Assembly: GCA_036346225.1 (NCBI GenBank)
Contig: JARFIW010001458.1
Span: 2,976,001-3,040,000, forward strand
Length of the DNA stretch: 64,000 bases
Source of the DNA: Platerodrilus igneus
Taxonomy: Eukaryota > Arthropoda > Insecta > Coleoptera > Lycidae
Direction: 5' to 3'
Positions 25,432 to 36,960 of this stretch are shown here, one piece after another. The first letter of the stretch is position 1. Each line of letters starts with the position of its first letter. A program made the position numbers and the translations under genes. The notes beneath the pieces are model-generated. The model did no database searches and had not been told where the DNA came from. It saw only the letters and a list, made by a program, of their open reading frames with translations.

Positions 25432-26868
25432 TAATACTGAAAATTCAAATAGCAATATCAAGTTCATTTTTATAAATTTCAAGTAAATAGACCGCCTCAT
25501 GTTTACTTATGCGCACCCCAGAATACTAATGCAACGAGCCGTCCACTGTATAATATATACAAATATTTAATCAAAAAGTTGGCTAACAATACATGTTACC
25601 GGATGCGATTGTAATTTTACGTACCCTATGTAATTTTTTAACTTCTTTGAATATACAGCCTTTTAAAATCATTCAAACATTTCGGTATTGATTGCAATAC
25701 CTATATTTGTTTACAAAAGCTTATTGTTTGTGGTTATATAAGCATGGTTTTCCATTTTCCTTTATTGAATATCGTTACAAATTAAATATTTATTTGTAGG
25801 GGTCGCCAAAAGTTCATTACTGACCTAACTGTTTACCGGTTTTAATTTCTGTGGGTTTACGCTAAAAGTAATAAGAATATGAAATCGCCGTACTCTAAAA
25901 TTAAGGCAGGCAATGGATATTTATAAAAAAGAACGAGTCATTCCTAATAACTTAAAACATTTGCATTAACAACGCAATAAGGGCGTTGTATTCTATTTAT
26001 TATCAGAGACGAATGCAATTAAAGTGAGTGAAAACAAATATTTGGTATTATAGGGCAAGACTTTGTTTACACTCGGCGTTGCAGTTTTATTTGGATATAT
26101 AAAGTAATGCACAGTCAGATGCTCCTAGAGCGGCATGTCTACATTAAATTCGTAATATAGGCTCTAGTTTACATTCCCTATAGCGTTTAATGTTTGCTAA
26201 TTAAGTGCAGAATAAATGCAAATTTTAAATCACTAAACTTAGTTATTATTTAAGAGTTACCTGAGAGCTTTAATATAATATTTGGATTCCATTCTTTTGT
26301 TATTTTATATTTTATACAAATTCTTTATATAAATAACTCAATTTTTGGTAGTAGTAATACTAAACGGTATCCCACTACTATAGAAAGGTTGCTTTTTAAT
26401 TACCATGAACTATACATACCATAGAATACATAATATCTTTACAAGTCTTCCTTAAAGGCAAAGTCTTAATCATTCCTTGTAATCGAGCTAGATATTAAAC
26501 GAAGTAAAACATAAGACTACATAGATAATTTAAAGCTGTTATGTTTCCGATTGTAATACGGATGCATTACTCAGTTGAGCTTCCGCGATCGGTACGTTAC
26601 AGGTTTAATTAGAATTTCTAATTATATATTTTATTTCTTCAAAATACTAGCTGAATTTGAAATGGTAGCTTTAGTAATAGTCTAGATTATACTTTTAGCT
26701 TATACAGGGTGGCATCTGTTTTATGTCATTAAATTGAAGCAGTGATAGAGATTGATTGGCTAAACAAAAAACCTAAAGGCATTTTACTTTTGGACCAATT
26801 TTTAAACGCTCGACTTAAGTCAACTTCAGTAAAAGTTTTAAGACTGCTGTTTTGTTACATGCCTATAA
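25432..26868. repeat. Dispersed repeat family B, copy 1 (1.43 kb)
   Basis: Nearly co-linear with 38816-40247, about 94-95% identical over the first 250 bases compared by eye. Both copies start at AATAATACTGAAA and end at GTTACATGCCTATA, after which the flanks differ completely. Landmarks are ACGAGCCGTCCACTG, GGGCAAGACTTTG and TATACAGGGTGGCATCTG. In copy 2 the right edge abuts BEL/Pao pol. There is no coding signal in most of it, although the last ~120 bases are an open frame in copy 2. The high identity makes this one of the youngest duplications in the window. Confidence 0.85.
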
Positions 26869-27460
26869 GAAATAACTTACCTATCCTAAATCACATCATG
26901 CACACGAAATGATTTCAAAATAAGTGTTCAAAATGACCATCGTATATGCAAGTTCGTGATTGGTATAATTCTCGGGTTTTCATATTTCCAAACCACAATC
27001 CACTAAGTTACTACGCGACAAAATATCTCCCATTTGACTACATCTAATTACAATTAAGTCCCAATACTACGTTTAAGCGTATTATCTAAACAGGCAGTGG
27101 AACACAAGTAACAAAATCAAACAAATACGACACACTTACAAATCATCTAACGTCGATTACCAACTATTTCAGTGAAAAACTATAAGCAACTTAAATTAGA
27201 TTATCGAAAGCTGCATAAACGCTGAATTGCAACAAACTCAAGACTACGGTGTCAGACTTTAAAATATGATGTTATTGTGTGTTTGACTCATGATCTAGCT
27301 AACATTGCAGTGGTTTTAAAAAGTTTTTAATATTTTTTTGTGTTCGTTTGTAGATTAGTCATTTACTTTAGACCACAGCTTCATTAACAATTTTTGTTTG
27401 TCCTATCGGTCACAACACCCTCTTTAAATTAATGATATAAAGCTAATGCCACCCTGTATA
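26701..27460. mobile_element. Possible 760-bp element with 15-bp inverted ends
   Basis: TATACAGGGTGGCAT at 26701-26715 is matched exactly by its inverse complement at 27446-27460. The left end lies inside family B copy 1; the right end lies just before the tandem array. 26869-27445 has no coding signal. The same TATACAGGGTGGCAT is found at 40086 in copy 2 without a nearby partner. It could be a DNA transposon or MITE, or two unrelated copies of a common terminus. Confidence 0.45.
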
Positions 27461-27555
27461 TAAGTTAATATGGTAAAATAATAACTTAGACTTATATACA
27501 AAATCTAAATTGCCATTTCAAATCGAGTTAGTAATTAAAACATAAGAAATAGAAA

Positions 27556-27634
27556 ATCCCGGACAGGATTCAATCCTGAGCCTTCGACTTTTGCTGCCTA
27601 TGCGCTAACCAATTGCGCCACCCGGACGGGTGAT
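27556..27634 (-). pseudogene. tRNA-like segment, best preserved copy in array
   Basis: The minus strand shows GTGGCGCAATTGGTTAGCGC, a complete D-arm with a GCGC/GCGC stem and an A-box, and CAGGATTGAATCCTG, a T-arm with a 7-base loop and a B-box. The outer strands TCCGGGT and TCCGGGA pair with two mismatches. The anticodon stem cannot be formed convincingly, so this is a tRNA-derived relic and not a working tRNA. The D-arm resembles isoleucine-type tRNAs. It is the pol III promoter head expected of a SINE, but here repeated in tandem with its body. Confidence 0.7.
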
Positions 27635-28254
27635 TACTATCGGAAGGATGTACAAAACTAAGTAATGTACGCAACCATACATCAACTTAACTTTTAATTA
27701 CGTTTGGCATTTTATCTATCATATCCGACAGTGTCAAGGTTCTTGACTTATGTTAGTTAGAGACAAAAAGCGGCGTCTAAATTAACGGCTAAAATCTCAC
27801 TACAAGTAACAAATATCAGTAACTGGACAACTCAAACCGATATTGTTTTACTAAATAGGTAAAACAATAACTTAGATTTTTATGCAGAGTCTAAATTATC
27901 ATTACCAATCGAACTAGTAGTTGAAAGATGGAAAATATAGGATCCTTGACAAACTTCTTATCCGTACCTTCGGATTTTGCAGCTGATTCCGTAGTCAATT
28001 GTTCCACGCGTGCGGAAGATTATTATTGGAAATGTTTACAAAACTGAATCATATACGTAACCATATATTAAGTTGACTTTCAACTACGTTTGGCATTATT
28101 GTTCATCATATGTCAAATTTTTGACTTATGTCGGTTATTGACAGAAAGCAACGTTCGAAATAAGGACTATAAGCAATCTATTAATTACTAATATTAATAA
28201 TTCTACAATGCAAACTGGTTTTCAATATTAAGTTAAATCGTAATTTCTAATCTC

Positions 28255-29337
28255 ACCCTGGGGTAAGTGAATTACTAACTCCAAAATCTCTTTCTTAAAA
28301 CAAGTTGCTGAAGGAAAGGCAGTCTTTCGACGTAGCTAGGGGTCTATTAAGTAAAATAAAACAGTTAGAGCAAAGAAAGGATATATGAGGCGTGTTCTTA
28401 TTACTTTGCTACTGAAAAAGAAACAACATACAAGATCATGTGCTGTAGTAAAACATATTTATTATTAAACCACACTATTAGTGCTATTTGAGGGTTGCCG
28501 TAGGACAAGAATCAAAATATCTTGTCATTTTAAACTTTTTTTAATGTAAAAACCAAGTAGTATTACCGACTAAACCTGACAGGAAACTGTAAAAATGATT
28601 ATCAACACGCCACCATTAATATCTCACTTATTTAGCAATACAGAACAGGCTTTCTTACTTTAGGGCACATTTGTTCAAAATTAAACGGTAAACTTAGTTT
28701 AAGTTATTCAGTTTAGTAAATTGTATTTTTTTATGTTTAATAATTCGATTTACAAAATATACAACACATTCATAAAATGTAAAGCTTTCAGAAAACGGCA
28801 GTAAATTACGACATCCCTTTATATCAGATCTATATACTCAAACTCACAACACTGCTGATACACCCACCGGTATGATAGGTTGTAGGTTAAAAGTATTTAC
28901 CGTTGCAAGCTTTAAAATTGCATGTTAAACGTCACTTTGAAGTTAAACAATTCTTCAAAACGTAGGTCAAAACGCTATATCCAAGAGAATGAATTCCCTT
29001 AGTTATCTACCTAGGTTTCAGAGATTAATTCTTTATAATCATTCGCTTAACCTGCACAATACAAGCAGTTTTATGTTGCAGATATTTCTTTAAACGAAAA
29101 TCTAGATACTTTTAGGGTAAATTTTGATCGCATCTTAATATAAACGAATATTTGTTATGTTAAGACCTACGTGTAAATGTGACATTGACTTCCTCTCTTA
29201 CTTCAAAACAAACAGGTGACAAGACAACAAGTATTAAACTAATTGCTTACCTTGAATTGCTAAAAAATATTGAAAGCTCAAAAGATAATACAAGGCATTC
29301 ATATCTTTCGAATCGAAATAAGTACATTCTGTACAGA
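28255..29337. other. Unrelated insertion inside the tandem array
   Basis: AT-rich sequence sharing none of the unit landmarks. No coding frame or clear terminal repeats were found. It probably inserted into, or replaced, two or three units. Confidence 0.4.
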
Positions 29338-30440
29338 AATCCGACGCGTGATATATACAAATCTAAATTGTGTACCCAAACATACATCAAACTAACCTTC
29401 AACTTTGTTTAACAATTTTGTCAATTATAGCTAATGGTGTCAAGTTTTTTCTTATGCCAGATATTGACAGAAAGCGACGATCAAACTCACAACTATAAGC
29501 CAATTATTAATTACAAATATTAGTAATTCCGCAAGGCAAGCTGTTTTTCAACCTCGTCGTAATAAATAAGATGAAATTATAGGTCAGAGCAAAGCTTAAA
29601 TGATTAGTTTAGTTCGAGATAGTTATTAAAAGCTGGAAAACCAAGACGGTCCATTGCTATCGGAAAAAGAGATACAAATCTAGATCATGTACTCAACAAC
29701 ATATCAAGCTAACTTTCAATTGCGTTTGGCACTTTTGTCAATCATATCTGACGGTGTCAAGCTTTTGATTTATGCCAGAGAGGAAGCGGCGCTTAAATTT
29801 ACGACTATAACCCAACTATTAATTACAAATATTAGTAATCTTGCAAGGCAATCTAATTTTTAATATAATATTAGTCAATAAGATTAAATAATAGCTTAGA
29901 CTTTTTAACAAATCGAACTATTGATTGAAAGATGAAACATATAAGGCTTTCGCGGCCTATACGCTAACCAATTGCGCCATCCGAATGAACGATTTCAATT
30001 GGAAAGGTACACAAGTCTAAACCTTGTACGCAACCATACCTCAATCTAACATTGAATTTCGTTTGACATGTTTGTCAATCATCTGTGACAGTGTCAAGTT
30101 CTTGACTTACGTCAGACATAGACTTAAAACGACACCCAACTTCACGACTATAAGCCAACTATTAATTACAAATATTATTCCTTAAAGCAAACCGTTTTAA
30201 TTGTTCTGTTAGTTAATAATATGAAATGGTAGCCTGATCATCTAGGCAAAAACTAAATGATCATTTCAAATCGAGCTAGTAATTGACAAATGAAAATATA
30301 TAGTCCCGGACAAAATTCGAATTTGTATCTTCGACTTTTGCGGGCGTTTGACTAACCAATTGCCCCACCCAGACGGTGTCTGCAAAGGATTAAGAATCTA
30401 AATCATGTACAAAATCTTATATTAACCCAATTATAGGTCA

Positions 30441-30908
30441 GATATAGATAGCGAACGACTTTCACATTGACGGTTTCATACTGACTGCGTTTCACGAATT
30501 TGACTCTGTGTGTGGCCCGAAAGCAAATTTAAACAAAATGACAGAAATTTTGTTCTGCAATAAAGCAGCATGCAGTGACTGAAACAAATTTTTAATATCG
30601 CCTTTTTCCAATATACAAGGAAGACTAATTACATATGTTTTGGTAGAACATTTCATTTTTTGATGGAAATCTGAATAGTTAGGACTACGGACCATTTTTA
30701 GATACAGACTTGCCAAACATTGTATCTCTCAGTTTGCACGTACCAATGTTCCACTGTCATGCAATATGACTCTTCGGCTTACTTTGAACGTAACTTTGCA
30801 GATTTTTTAATCGAAGCTACCACAACCTATAGATTGGAAAGAAAGGAGAGATTCGTTGACCTGCCGTTCACTGGATTTGAGACCAAAGGCTTTCTTTGCG
30901 CGATGATA
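30441..30908. other. Unassigned region
   Basis: Short frames on both strands, none with a domain. It lies between the tandem array and the hairpin element. Confidence 0.3.
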
Positions 30909-31356
30909 TATTAAGCTCATCATGCATAGGGCAGATGAGCCAGTCACACTAGATGACTTGGTAGACATCTCCACAATGCGTTTCAATTTCTTCGCAATAA
31001 TTTACAGAACTGCGTTTGGGACCGAGAATTGCATACTCGACTAACAAGTTGCATGGAGAAGATTGGCATGACCGTGTACCATTTTTAATTTTTCTTACAA
31101 CGTGTAGTTAATTAAAGCTATCTGCTGGGCAACTGTTTCTCCGATATCTCGAAAACGGTTTTAGAATGTAGGAAAACTGAAAAGAATCATTTCTAGTCCA
31201 AATCACCCTAAAACCTCTTATGCGAATTTTTAAACATCTCCAGCGGATTTCCTGTTCTGATTTTTATTGCGAAGTACTTGAAAAGCATTGTGGAGTTGTC
31301 TACTAAGCCATCTCTTGTGACTGGCCTATCTGTTCAATGCACAATGGATTTTAATA
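30909..31356. mobile_element. Hairpin (foldback) element with ~100-bp inverted arms
   Basis: The left arm (30909 to ~31010, with GGGCAGATGAGCCAGTCAC, ACATCTCCACAATGCG and CTTCGCAATAA) matches the inverse complement of the right arm (~31255-31356) at about 80%. The middle holds TCTCCGATATCTCGAAAACG. Outer ends TTAAGCTCAT and ATGGATTTTAA are weakly paired. There is no coding capacity, so this is a MITE or foldback element mobilised in trans. Confidence 0.75.
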
Positions 31357-32099
31357 CAAGTGCATACCGTTAGCAATGCCAATACTAATTCAATAATGGT
31401 ACAAACTGACTTTTTACTTCAAATAGTAAAACAAATAAACAAACCTGTTAGCTTTTACCTTTAATTAATAGGTGAAGATTACTTACTGATGGACTTTCAG
31501 CGATGGTTATTTCCAACTACTGTTAATATAAAATTAGAATCCAGAAACTTATTTAGATTCATTGCAAAGTATGAACTAATCACTTTATTTGAGTATGAGT
31601 ACACAACGTTAGTAATTAGTTTTCAAGAGAAGCTAGAGAAAATATTACTCTCTGGACGTTTGGGAAATGATATTACTTTACAGCGCTATGTTCTATTTTT
31701 AGTAGAAGATACTTGACCTAAGTACCGCTTGTAAAATAATTAAAAAAATACGTTGACTTTAATCAAATAGTTTCCTGGACTTTATATAATTACTAGTTAA
31801 TTTCAAACAGCTTGGAAAGATATCCAATTCAATGAGTAAACAAATTTTCTGTTACAACTTGAAAGGTAATAGTAGCACATTTCGCATATGCATTTTTACT
31901 TCATACTTATGTTATATTAACCAATGTAATTCGATTCTGTATCGATAGACTAACGGTATTACTTGTATGTTGCAATTACATTAATTAATGCAAAGCTTTC
32001 GTATGTCTATATTAAAACAGTGCTAACTTTTATAAAAAAAATTGAAGAACGGGTAAGTCAAGGGATATTATATAACGTTTCTTAACAATTGCAAGCGAA

Positions 32100-32101
<2 letters not shown>
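31357..32101. other. Unassigned region
   Basis: A 75-codon frame at 31489-31716 has no recognisable domain. The rest is AT-rich. Confidence 0.3.

Positions 32102-32148
<47 letters not shown>
32102..32148. repeat. (TA)n microsatellite
   Basis: About 23 uninterrupted AT dinucleotides. Similar tracts lie at 34935-34983 and 62128-62162. Confidence 0.95.
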
Positions 32149-32149
<1 letters not shown>

Positions 32150-32519
32150 CTCAAATTTAGACCAGGGTAGAAAATTAATTAATTACATCAAATAATTTTA
32201 ATCACCGTGTATAAGGACGCTTTCTATAAAAAGAAGCAGAATTAAAATGCTCAAGGTGTATTTAATTTAATTGTTCAAAGAAACAAATAAAAATTACGTG
32301 CGAAATTTATATTGATTAATTCAAATTTTAAGTAACGGGTATTAAACAAAGTGTACAAATAATAATTAATATTTAATTTGTATTCACTAAAAATTAAAGG
32401 GTAGAAGTCAATGCCATTCATCATTATTTTAATTGGAGTTAATTGAACGATTATTAAGGTATTATATGCATAAAAGCTGTTAAAAACCCAATAATATTCA
32501 AATCGTAGAAGTGTTATTT
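32149..32519. other. AT-rich spacer
   Basis: Between the microsatellite and the start of family C. No feature seen. Confidence 0.4.
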
Positions 32520-33933
32520 AAAGTATTACGATTGAACACCTGCGTATTTTTAAATGTCAAAATTCTAATAAATTTGAATAGATAAACATGCAGATTCTGC
32601 GTATATTGGAAACGGTCGGATAAACCGTAGCTTATGTTAACGGGAAGGCTAGATACGGGGTTATTTAACCCAAATAAGAATACACGTGGACTGAAATAAC
32701 CGATAGTAAAGAGTATCGATTTGCACCACTAGGAGCAAGTTAGAAAAAGACAGATAAAATGCGCAAGGCAGAGACACGGATAATGAAAGGCGTGATTTGA
32801 GCGACGTCACAAGGAAATGATTGGTTGTAATAAGATGCAGATATGAGAAGTGTAAACGTAACGATTTCTATACAAAATTAATTAGTATTCTCGGACGTGT
32901 TTGCGAGCCGTGTGAAAATTTCTGAGATTTTCAACTGGCGCGTGTGCAAATTTAATAGAATCGCTGTGCCCGATTGTCGAAAAGGAACATAGTATGCGAA
33001 ATTCTGGAAATTGTCCGTTTGCGGGACAAAACCGACGTACGGTCGGGCTCTTATATAAACCGGTGATAATATGAGTTTCGCTCTCTTAGATTTTCGATTT
33101 TGATTCAATACTTGAAACAGTTTGCTCTTATATTTTGTGATTATTGAATACTTTAAAATAGTTTGCTCTTTACGTGCTACGATACAAGTTATTATGCATT
33201 AGTGCACTTAGAAAAGAAGATACAAGGTAATAAAGTCTAGTTATATTTGCGAGTATTACTGTACCAATTATCGAAATTAGTAACGATAAATGAATAAACA
33301 AAAGTAGGCAGTTTTGGGTATAGCGTGAAAGAAGTATGAATTTCAGTGCTATTTTTCGGGAGTGAGTAATCAAATGTTATTAGTAAAATGTGATTGGATC
33401 TACAAACTAGATTTAGATATACTTAGATGCGTTCCTGAGAAGCCCTGAAGCTTTTTAAACGAATGGTGTTGTAGATGAATCTTAAAAGGCGTTCAGAATC
33501 GGGAGCCGTAAACATAAACCAGCTGGAATGGTGGAATTAGCAAGTCCGATGTACATTGAAACCACGAGTGCAGTAACCTTCAGGTAAATTATACAATTTT
33601 GTTCGAATTTTGATGTTTTGGTGTGTGTTGAATAATTTTATAATTTGTTTGCTAAAAAATGGACAGTAGTGGATTTGTACAAACAACAAATTTTTAATTT
33701 TAAGGTGAAATTTTCTTGTTTAAGTAGAAAGGAGTATTTAGCAGTTTATGCTCTTGATTATGATGAAAATTTGGGTCTGTCTTTGAGCTCAATTAGACTA
33801 ACCTGTTTAATTAACGTAAAGGGGTGGGGGATGCTCGCTTTGTACTCAGACTCAGGTCTGCAAATATTGTTAAATTAATTAGTAGGCATCCTACAAGGAC
33901 TTTAATTCTGGATGCAAATTAAAATGATATCTC
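32520..33933 (+). repeat. Dispersed repeat family C, copy 1
   Basis: Aligns with the inverse strand of 62447-63995. Shared blocks in order: GAACACCTGCGT, ATTGGAAACGGTC, GATACGGGGTTATT, AGACAC, CAAAATTAATTAGT, CTCGGACRTG, CCGTGTG-AAATTTCTGAGATTT, a TATA box, ACCTTCAGGTAAATTATAC, AGTAGAAAGGAGTATTTAG, GAAAATTTGGGT-TGTCTTTGAGCTC and TAGTAGGCATCC. Both copies end near GGATGCA-ATTAAAATGAT. The layout of promoter, leader and donor suggests the 5' part of a retroelement or other large element rather than a MITE. No protein domain is found. Confidence 0.75.
33052..33058 (+). promoter_or_regulatory. TATA box conserved in family C
   Basis: TATATAA followed by ACCGG. The inverse copy has TATATATA followed by ACCGG at about 63318-63325. 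Conservation in both copies amid substitutions suggests a real core promoter of the element. Confidence 0.5.
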
Positions 33934-34359
33934 TCTTGGTATATTCCTGATGCAAGTAGGAAATTGCTCTCAATACCCAAATCATATTTATTTGTTCTTC
34001 CACTGTAAAATTCATTTTGAAAACTCCTTCAAAGATTACATTTAAAACAGAACTGATAATGTGTTAAATGACAACACACTACAATTAATAAACCTAAATG
34101 ACATTTTAATTGTAATAGTTATTTTTTTCAAAGCCTGCCTGATTTCTTGCTTTAACATTTTCTGTAAAATGCATATTGTTGATCTGGCAGAATTCTGTTG
34201 ATAGCGTATTATTGTAGGTTGTTATAACTTTAGTGAAAATTGTTATTGGATGTGTAGTTAATTGTTAATCAATATGTATTAATTGTTTTATAATATTCTC
34301 CAATAGTAAGTTATTTTTAGTTATGTAAATTAAAAACATTCTTAAAATTTGAAAAAAAT
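33934..34359. other. AT-rich spacer
   Basis: No feature recognised between family C and the CACCCTGTATA-type repeats. Confidence 0.4.
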
Positions 34360-34931
34360 CAAAAATATCTCATAAAGTAATGGATTTAGGTATAGGGAAT
34401 GCTTAACAAAAATGAAAGGACACTTAATGGACTATCCATTGCAGCAATAAAATTGGTAGGGTGCCATTTAAAAAAATTTTTAAAAATTGGATTTTGCGAA
34501 ACCTGACACACCCTGTATACTGTGAAGAAATTTCAAAAACGTGATAATTACAAATATACTATGGTATATAGTAAAATTTTCTGCATCTTGAAAATTAACA
34601 TAAGTTGTGTATTAGTGCGGTGGCAATGTATCTAATCGGGGTCATTTTTTCTAAAAACAGTTGAATATCTCAAAAACTAAAAGGAATAGACCGATATAAT
34701 TTGATATCAAATTAAAGCTCTTTTTATGGGCTTTTCAAAAATGTAATAATATATAGGGTGTTCTATTTAAAAAAATATAAGTTTAATATGCCCTGGAATT
34801 ATGAAACACCCTGTATGCTTCTAAATATTTTTAAAATGTGCACTTTAGGTATGCCTAATATGACTCCAAATTTGGTTTACGTAGCTTTTATAATAACGGA
34901 GTTATCGACCGTTGCCACACTAAAACTCACC

Positions 34932-34934
<3 letters not shown>
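34360..34934. repeat. Cluster of CACCCTGTATA-type repeat ends
   Basis: ACACCCTGTATAC near 34510, ACACCCTGTATGC near 34807 and TCACCCTGTATA near 34927 face TATAGGGTGTTC near 34753. ATATCTCAAAAACTAAAAGGAATAG fragments between them (about 34670) have the style of short non-autonomous elements. The inverted TATAGGGTGTTC/ACACCCTGTATG pair (34753-34818) could form a hairpin. The last end runs straight into a (TA)n tract. Confidence 0.6.

Positions 34935-34983
<49 letters not shown>
34935..34983. repeat. (TA)n microsatellite
   Basis: About 24 AT dinucleotides directly continuing a CACCCTGTATA end, so the tract may have grown from the terminus of that element. Confidence 0.95.
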
Positions 34984-34986
<3 letters not shown>

Positions 34987-35858
34987 CTTTCAAGTAATAG
35001 CAGACGGCAGGTATTATAAATAATGATGCAGCAGATAGAATTTTCAGTGAAAACTGAAACTGAAACTTCAGTGAACCTGTACTGACGACAAGCTTTAACA
35101 CCCGTTTACTTAGATAAAAAAATAAAAAGCCTGATTTTTAGACTGATACAAAACGTATTTAAACATTCCATTAAAACCACTGTATATGCATACAGGAACT
35201 TTTATTCCTTGATGTTTAGTAACAGATAGAATTTTCATAGAAAGCAACTTATGCTGATGACAGAGTTAAAAGATATAATTATAAATATATAGAATGCCTT
35301 GAAAGTATCTAGAACAGTTGTCGTAAATCACGCTGACTTTCAAACTGATTGGGTTTTTTTTACTTATTAGTCGTTGCTGTGAACTAGTTACATTAAATTT
35401 CTGATAACGAGTGATTTTTGCATACTACAAATAAATTTTAATTTCCTAAATTCATTGTATACTACGTATTAATAAGCGTTCTAGTAGTTTCTAACCTAAA
35501 CGACTTTATGCTATTTCTAATCATACAAACGGTCATTTAACAAGTTCAAGTGAAGTAAATACGTATTAAAATTTTCTTACGTTTATATTCTATAACAGTG
35601 TGCTGCTTTGTAAGGGTTGAAGAGCACGCGTTCTAAATTCTAAAATATTTGCTTAGCGTTAAACAATTTAGTTATAGAAATTCTTGGAAATAAGCAAGCA
35701 GCGCCTTATTATTTCCAATAGTTTATTCTTTTAAACACGTTACAAACAGCCACATATAAAAGCTTCAATGGTAATAAGAAATTCCATAAACGCAGTATTC
35801 TGTTATCAATGCAGGTGTTCAGCTCGCTTGAGGTAATGGGTAATAAAAACGTCCCCAT
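34984..35858. other. Unassigned region
   Basis: AT-rich; no frame, repeat or RNA recognised. Confidence 0.4.
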
Positions 35859-36960
35859 ATTTCATTCTAGGAATTATGGGCCGATAATATACAAATAGTT
35901 GTCGTTTCTATAAGTTATGCAACTTTATATGCGTTTCTCTCCATGGGGCTGTAAGCAGGGTTGCGTAATTGTCTGAACATTAAAAATACATTGCTTTCTC
36001 ATAAGGACAATACAAAATTCAATACAAGTTATTATAGTGTATTTTTGCTTGCGTTAACTGTCTGTTGTTCTAGGAATGTTTTGCAGCTGCTGTCTGAAAA
36101 ATTTGCAGAATATTTCACACATTGTCGCAGAGAATTGTTTTACGTTACTTTCTCCCGTTGATCAGTACATTATAAATAGAAGCTGTGCTTTTGCAGGAGA
36201 CCCATTCTATTCTATTCCAAACAACGTGTTAGTTTATGCAACATTCTTTTGGCGAAAAGTACAGTTGTGAGTAGCGATACGAAGATGATTCCTGGTACTG
36301 AACTAGTTAAATTGATCAATCCAGTGTCCAATCCATCGACGAATGCTGCCCGCATTTCCAACTACTTTAAGACGGTACCAGAAAGGCAAGCAACTGGTTC
36401 TAATAAGGTACAATTATTTTGTTTACTTTTCTTTTGATGCTACAGTAGAAGATAGACATTTCTTTTGCTGGTTCTGTTGTTTCGTACTCACGATTATGCA
36501 ATATAGTACAGATTGCACGTTACAAAGATACATTCATAGTGCAAGAGTAATTATGTAATTATTCTGCAAGTCACGATTAGTATACCCCAAAGCTCGAGCT
36601 GGGGCACTTTTTACTGTTGGCTTTTTGTTTGTACATAAATGTTAATGTCAACAGCTTGATTACCAAATTCTAAATTAGAGTAAGTGAACATCTGGTTCAT
36701 AAGTTGGGGTTACATTATTTAAATTTACTGTTACGTTCTTAATTTACAAGTGCATTTTACAAACCAGATAAAAATTGTTGTATGTATTAGGTCTTATTCT
36801 TTTCTTGTATATATATTTAAAGCTGGAAACAATGTGGAAGTATACTTGTATGTATATATGTATCTGTTATATAGAATATAACATTTTCTTCTCGATATGT
36901 ACTTAAGGGCTTATGTTTATACTGAATTATATGTAAATTGACGTTTTGCATACATCAGGT
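35859..36960. repeat. Dispersed repeat family A, copy 2
   Basis: Second copy of the 8797-9880 repeat, same orientation. It carries about 33 extra bases near 36385-36415, bounded by GGTA on both sides, so a small duplication or deletion separates the copies. Short frames overlap between copies, but differences are mostly amino-acid changing, so no gene is called. Confidence 0.75.

Larger units (their letters stand above)
27472..30440 (-). repeat. Tandem array of ~385-bp units with tRNA-like segments
   Basis: Head-to-tail units share a fixed order on the plus strand: GGTAAAA-AATAACTTAGA; AATCGA-CTAGTA-TTGAAA; a tRNA-like block ending ACCAATTGCGCCACCCGGACG; GCAACCATAC; TACGTTTGGCA; GTGTCAAG-TCTTGACTTA; and CAACTATTAATTACAAATATTAGTAA. 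tRNA-like blocks lie at 27556-27634, 27939-28016, a stub near 29338, another near 29637, 29941-29990 and 30303-30380. Spacing is ~385 bp where complete and ~300-340 bp where internally deleted. Unrelated DNA (28255-29335) interrupts the array. The tRNA strand is minus. Units are clearly diverged from each other, so this is an old array. Confidence 0.8.

Noticed and set aside
24945..25475. Open frames on both strands after the hAT relic (up to 110 codons)
   Set aside because: No recognised motif; one runs across the family B edge.
27556..27634. Functional tRNA gene
   Set aside because: D-arm and T-arm are good, but the anticodon stem does not form, the acceptor has mismatches, and related copies recur in the array.
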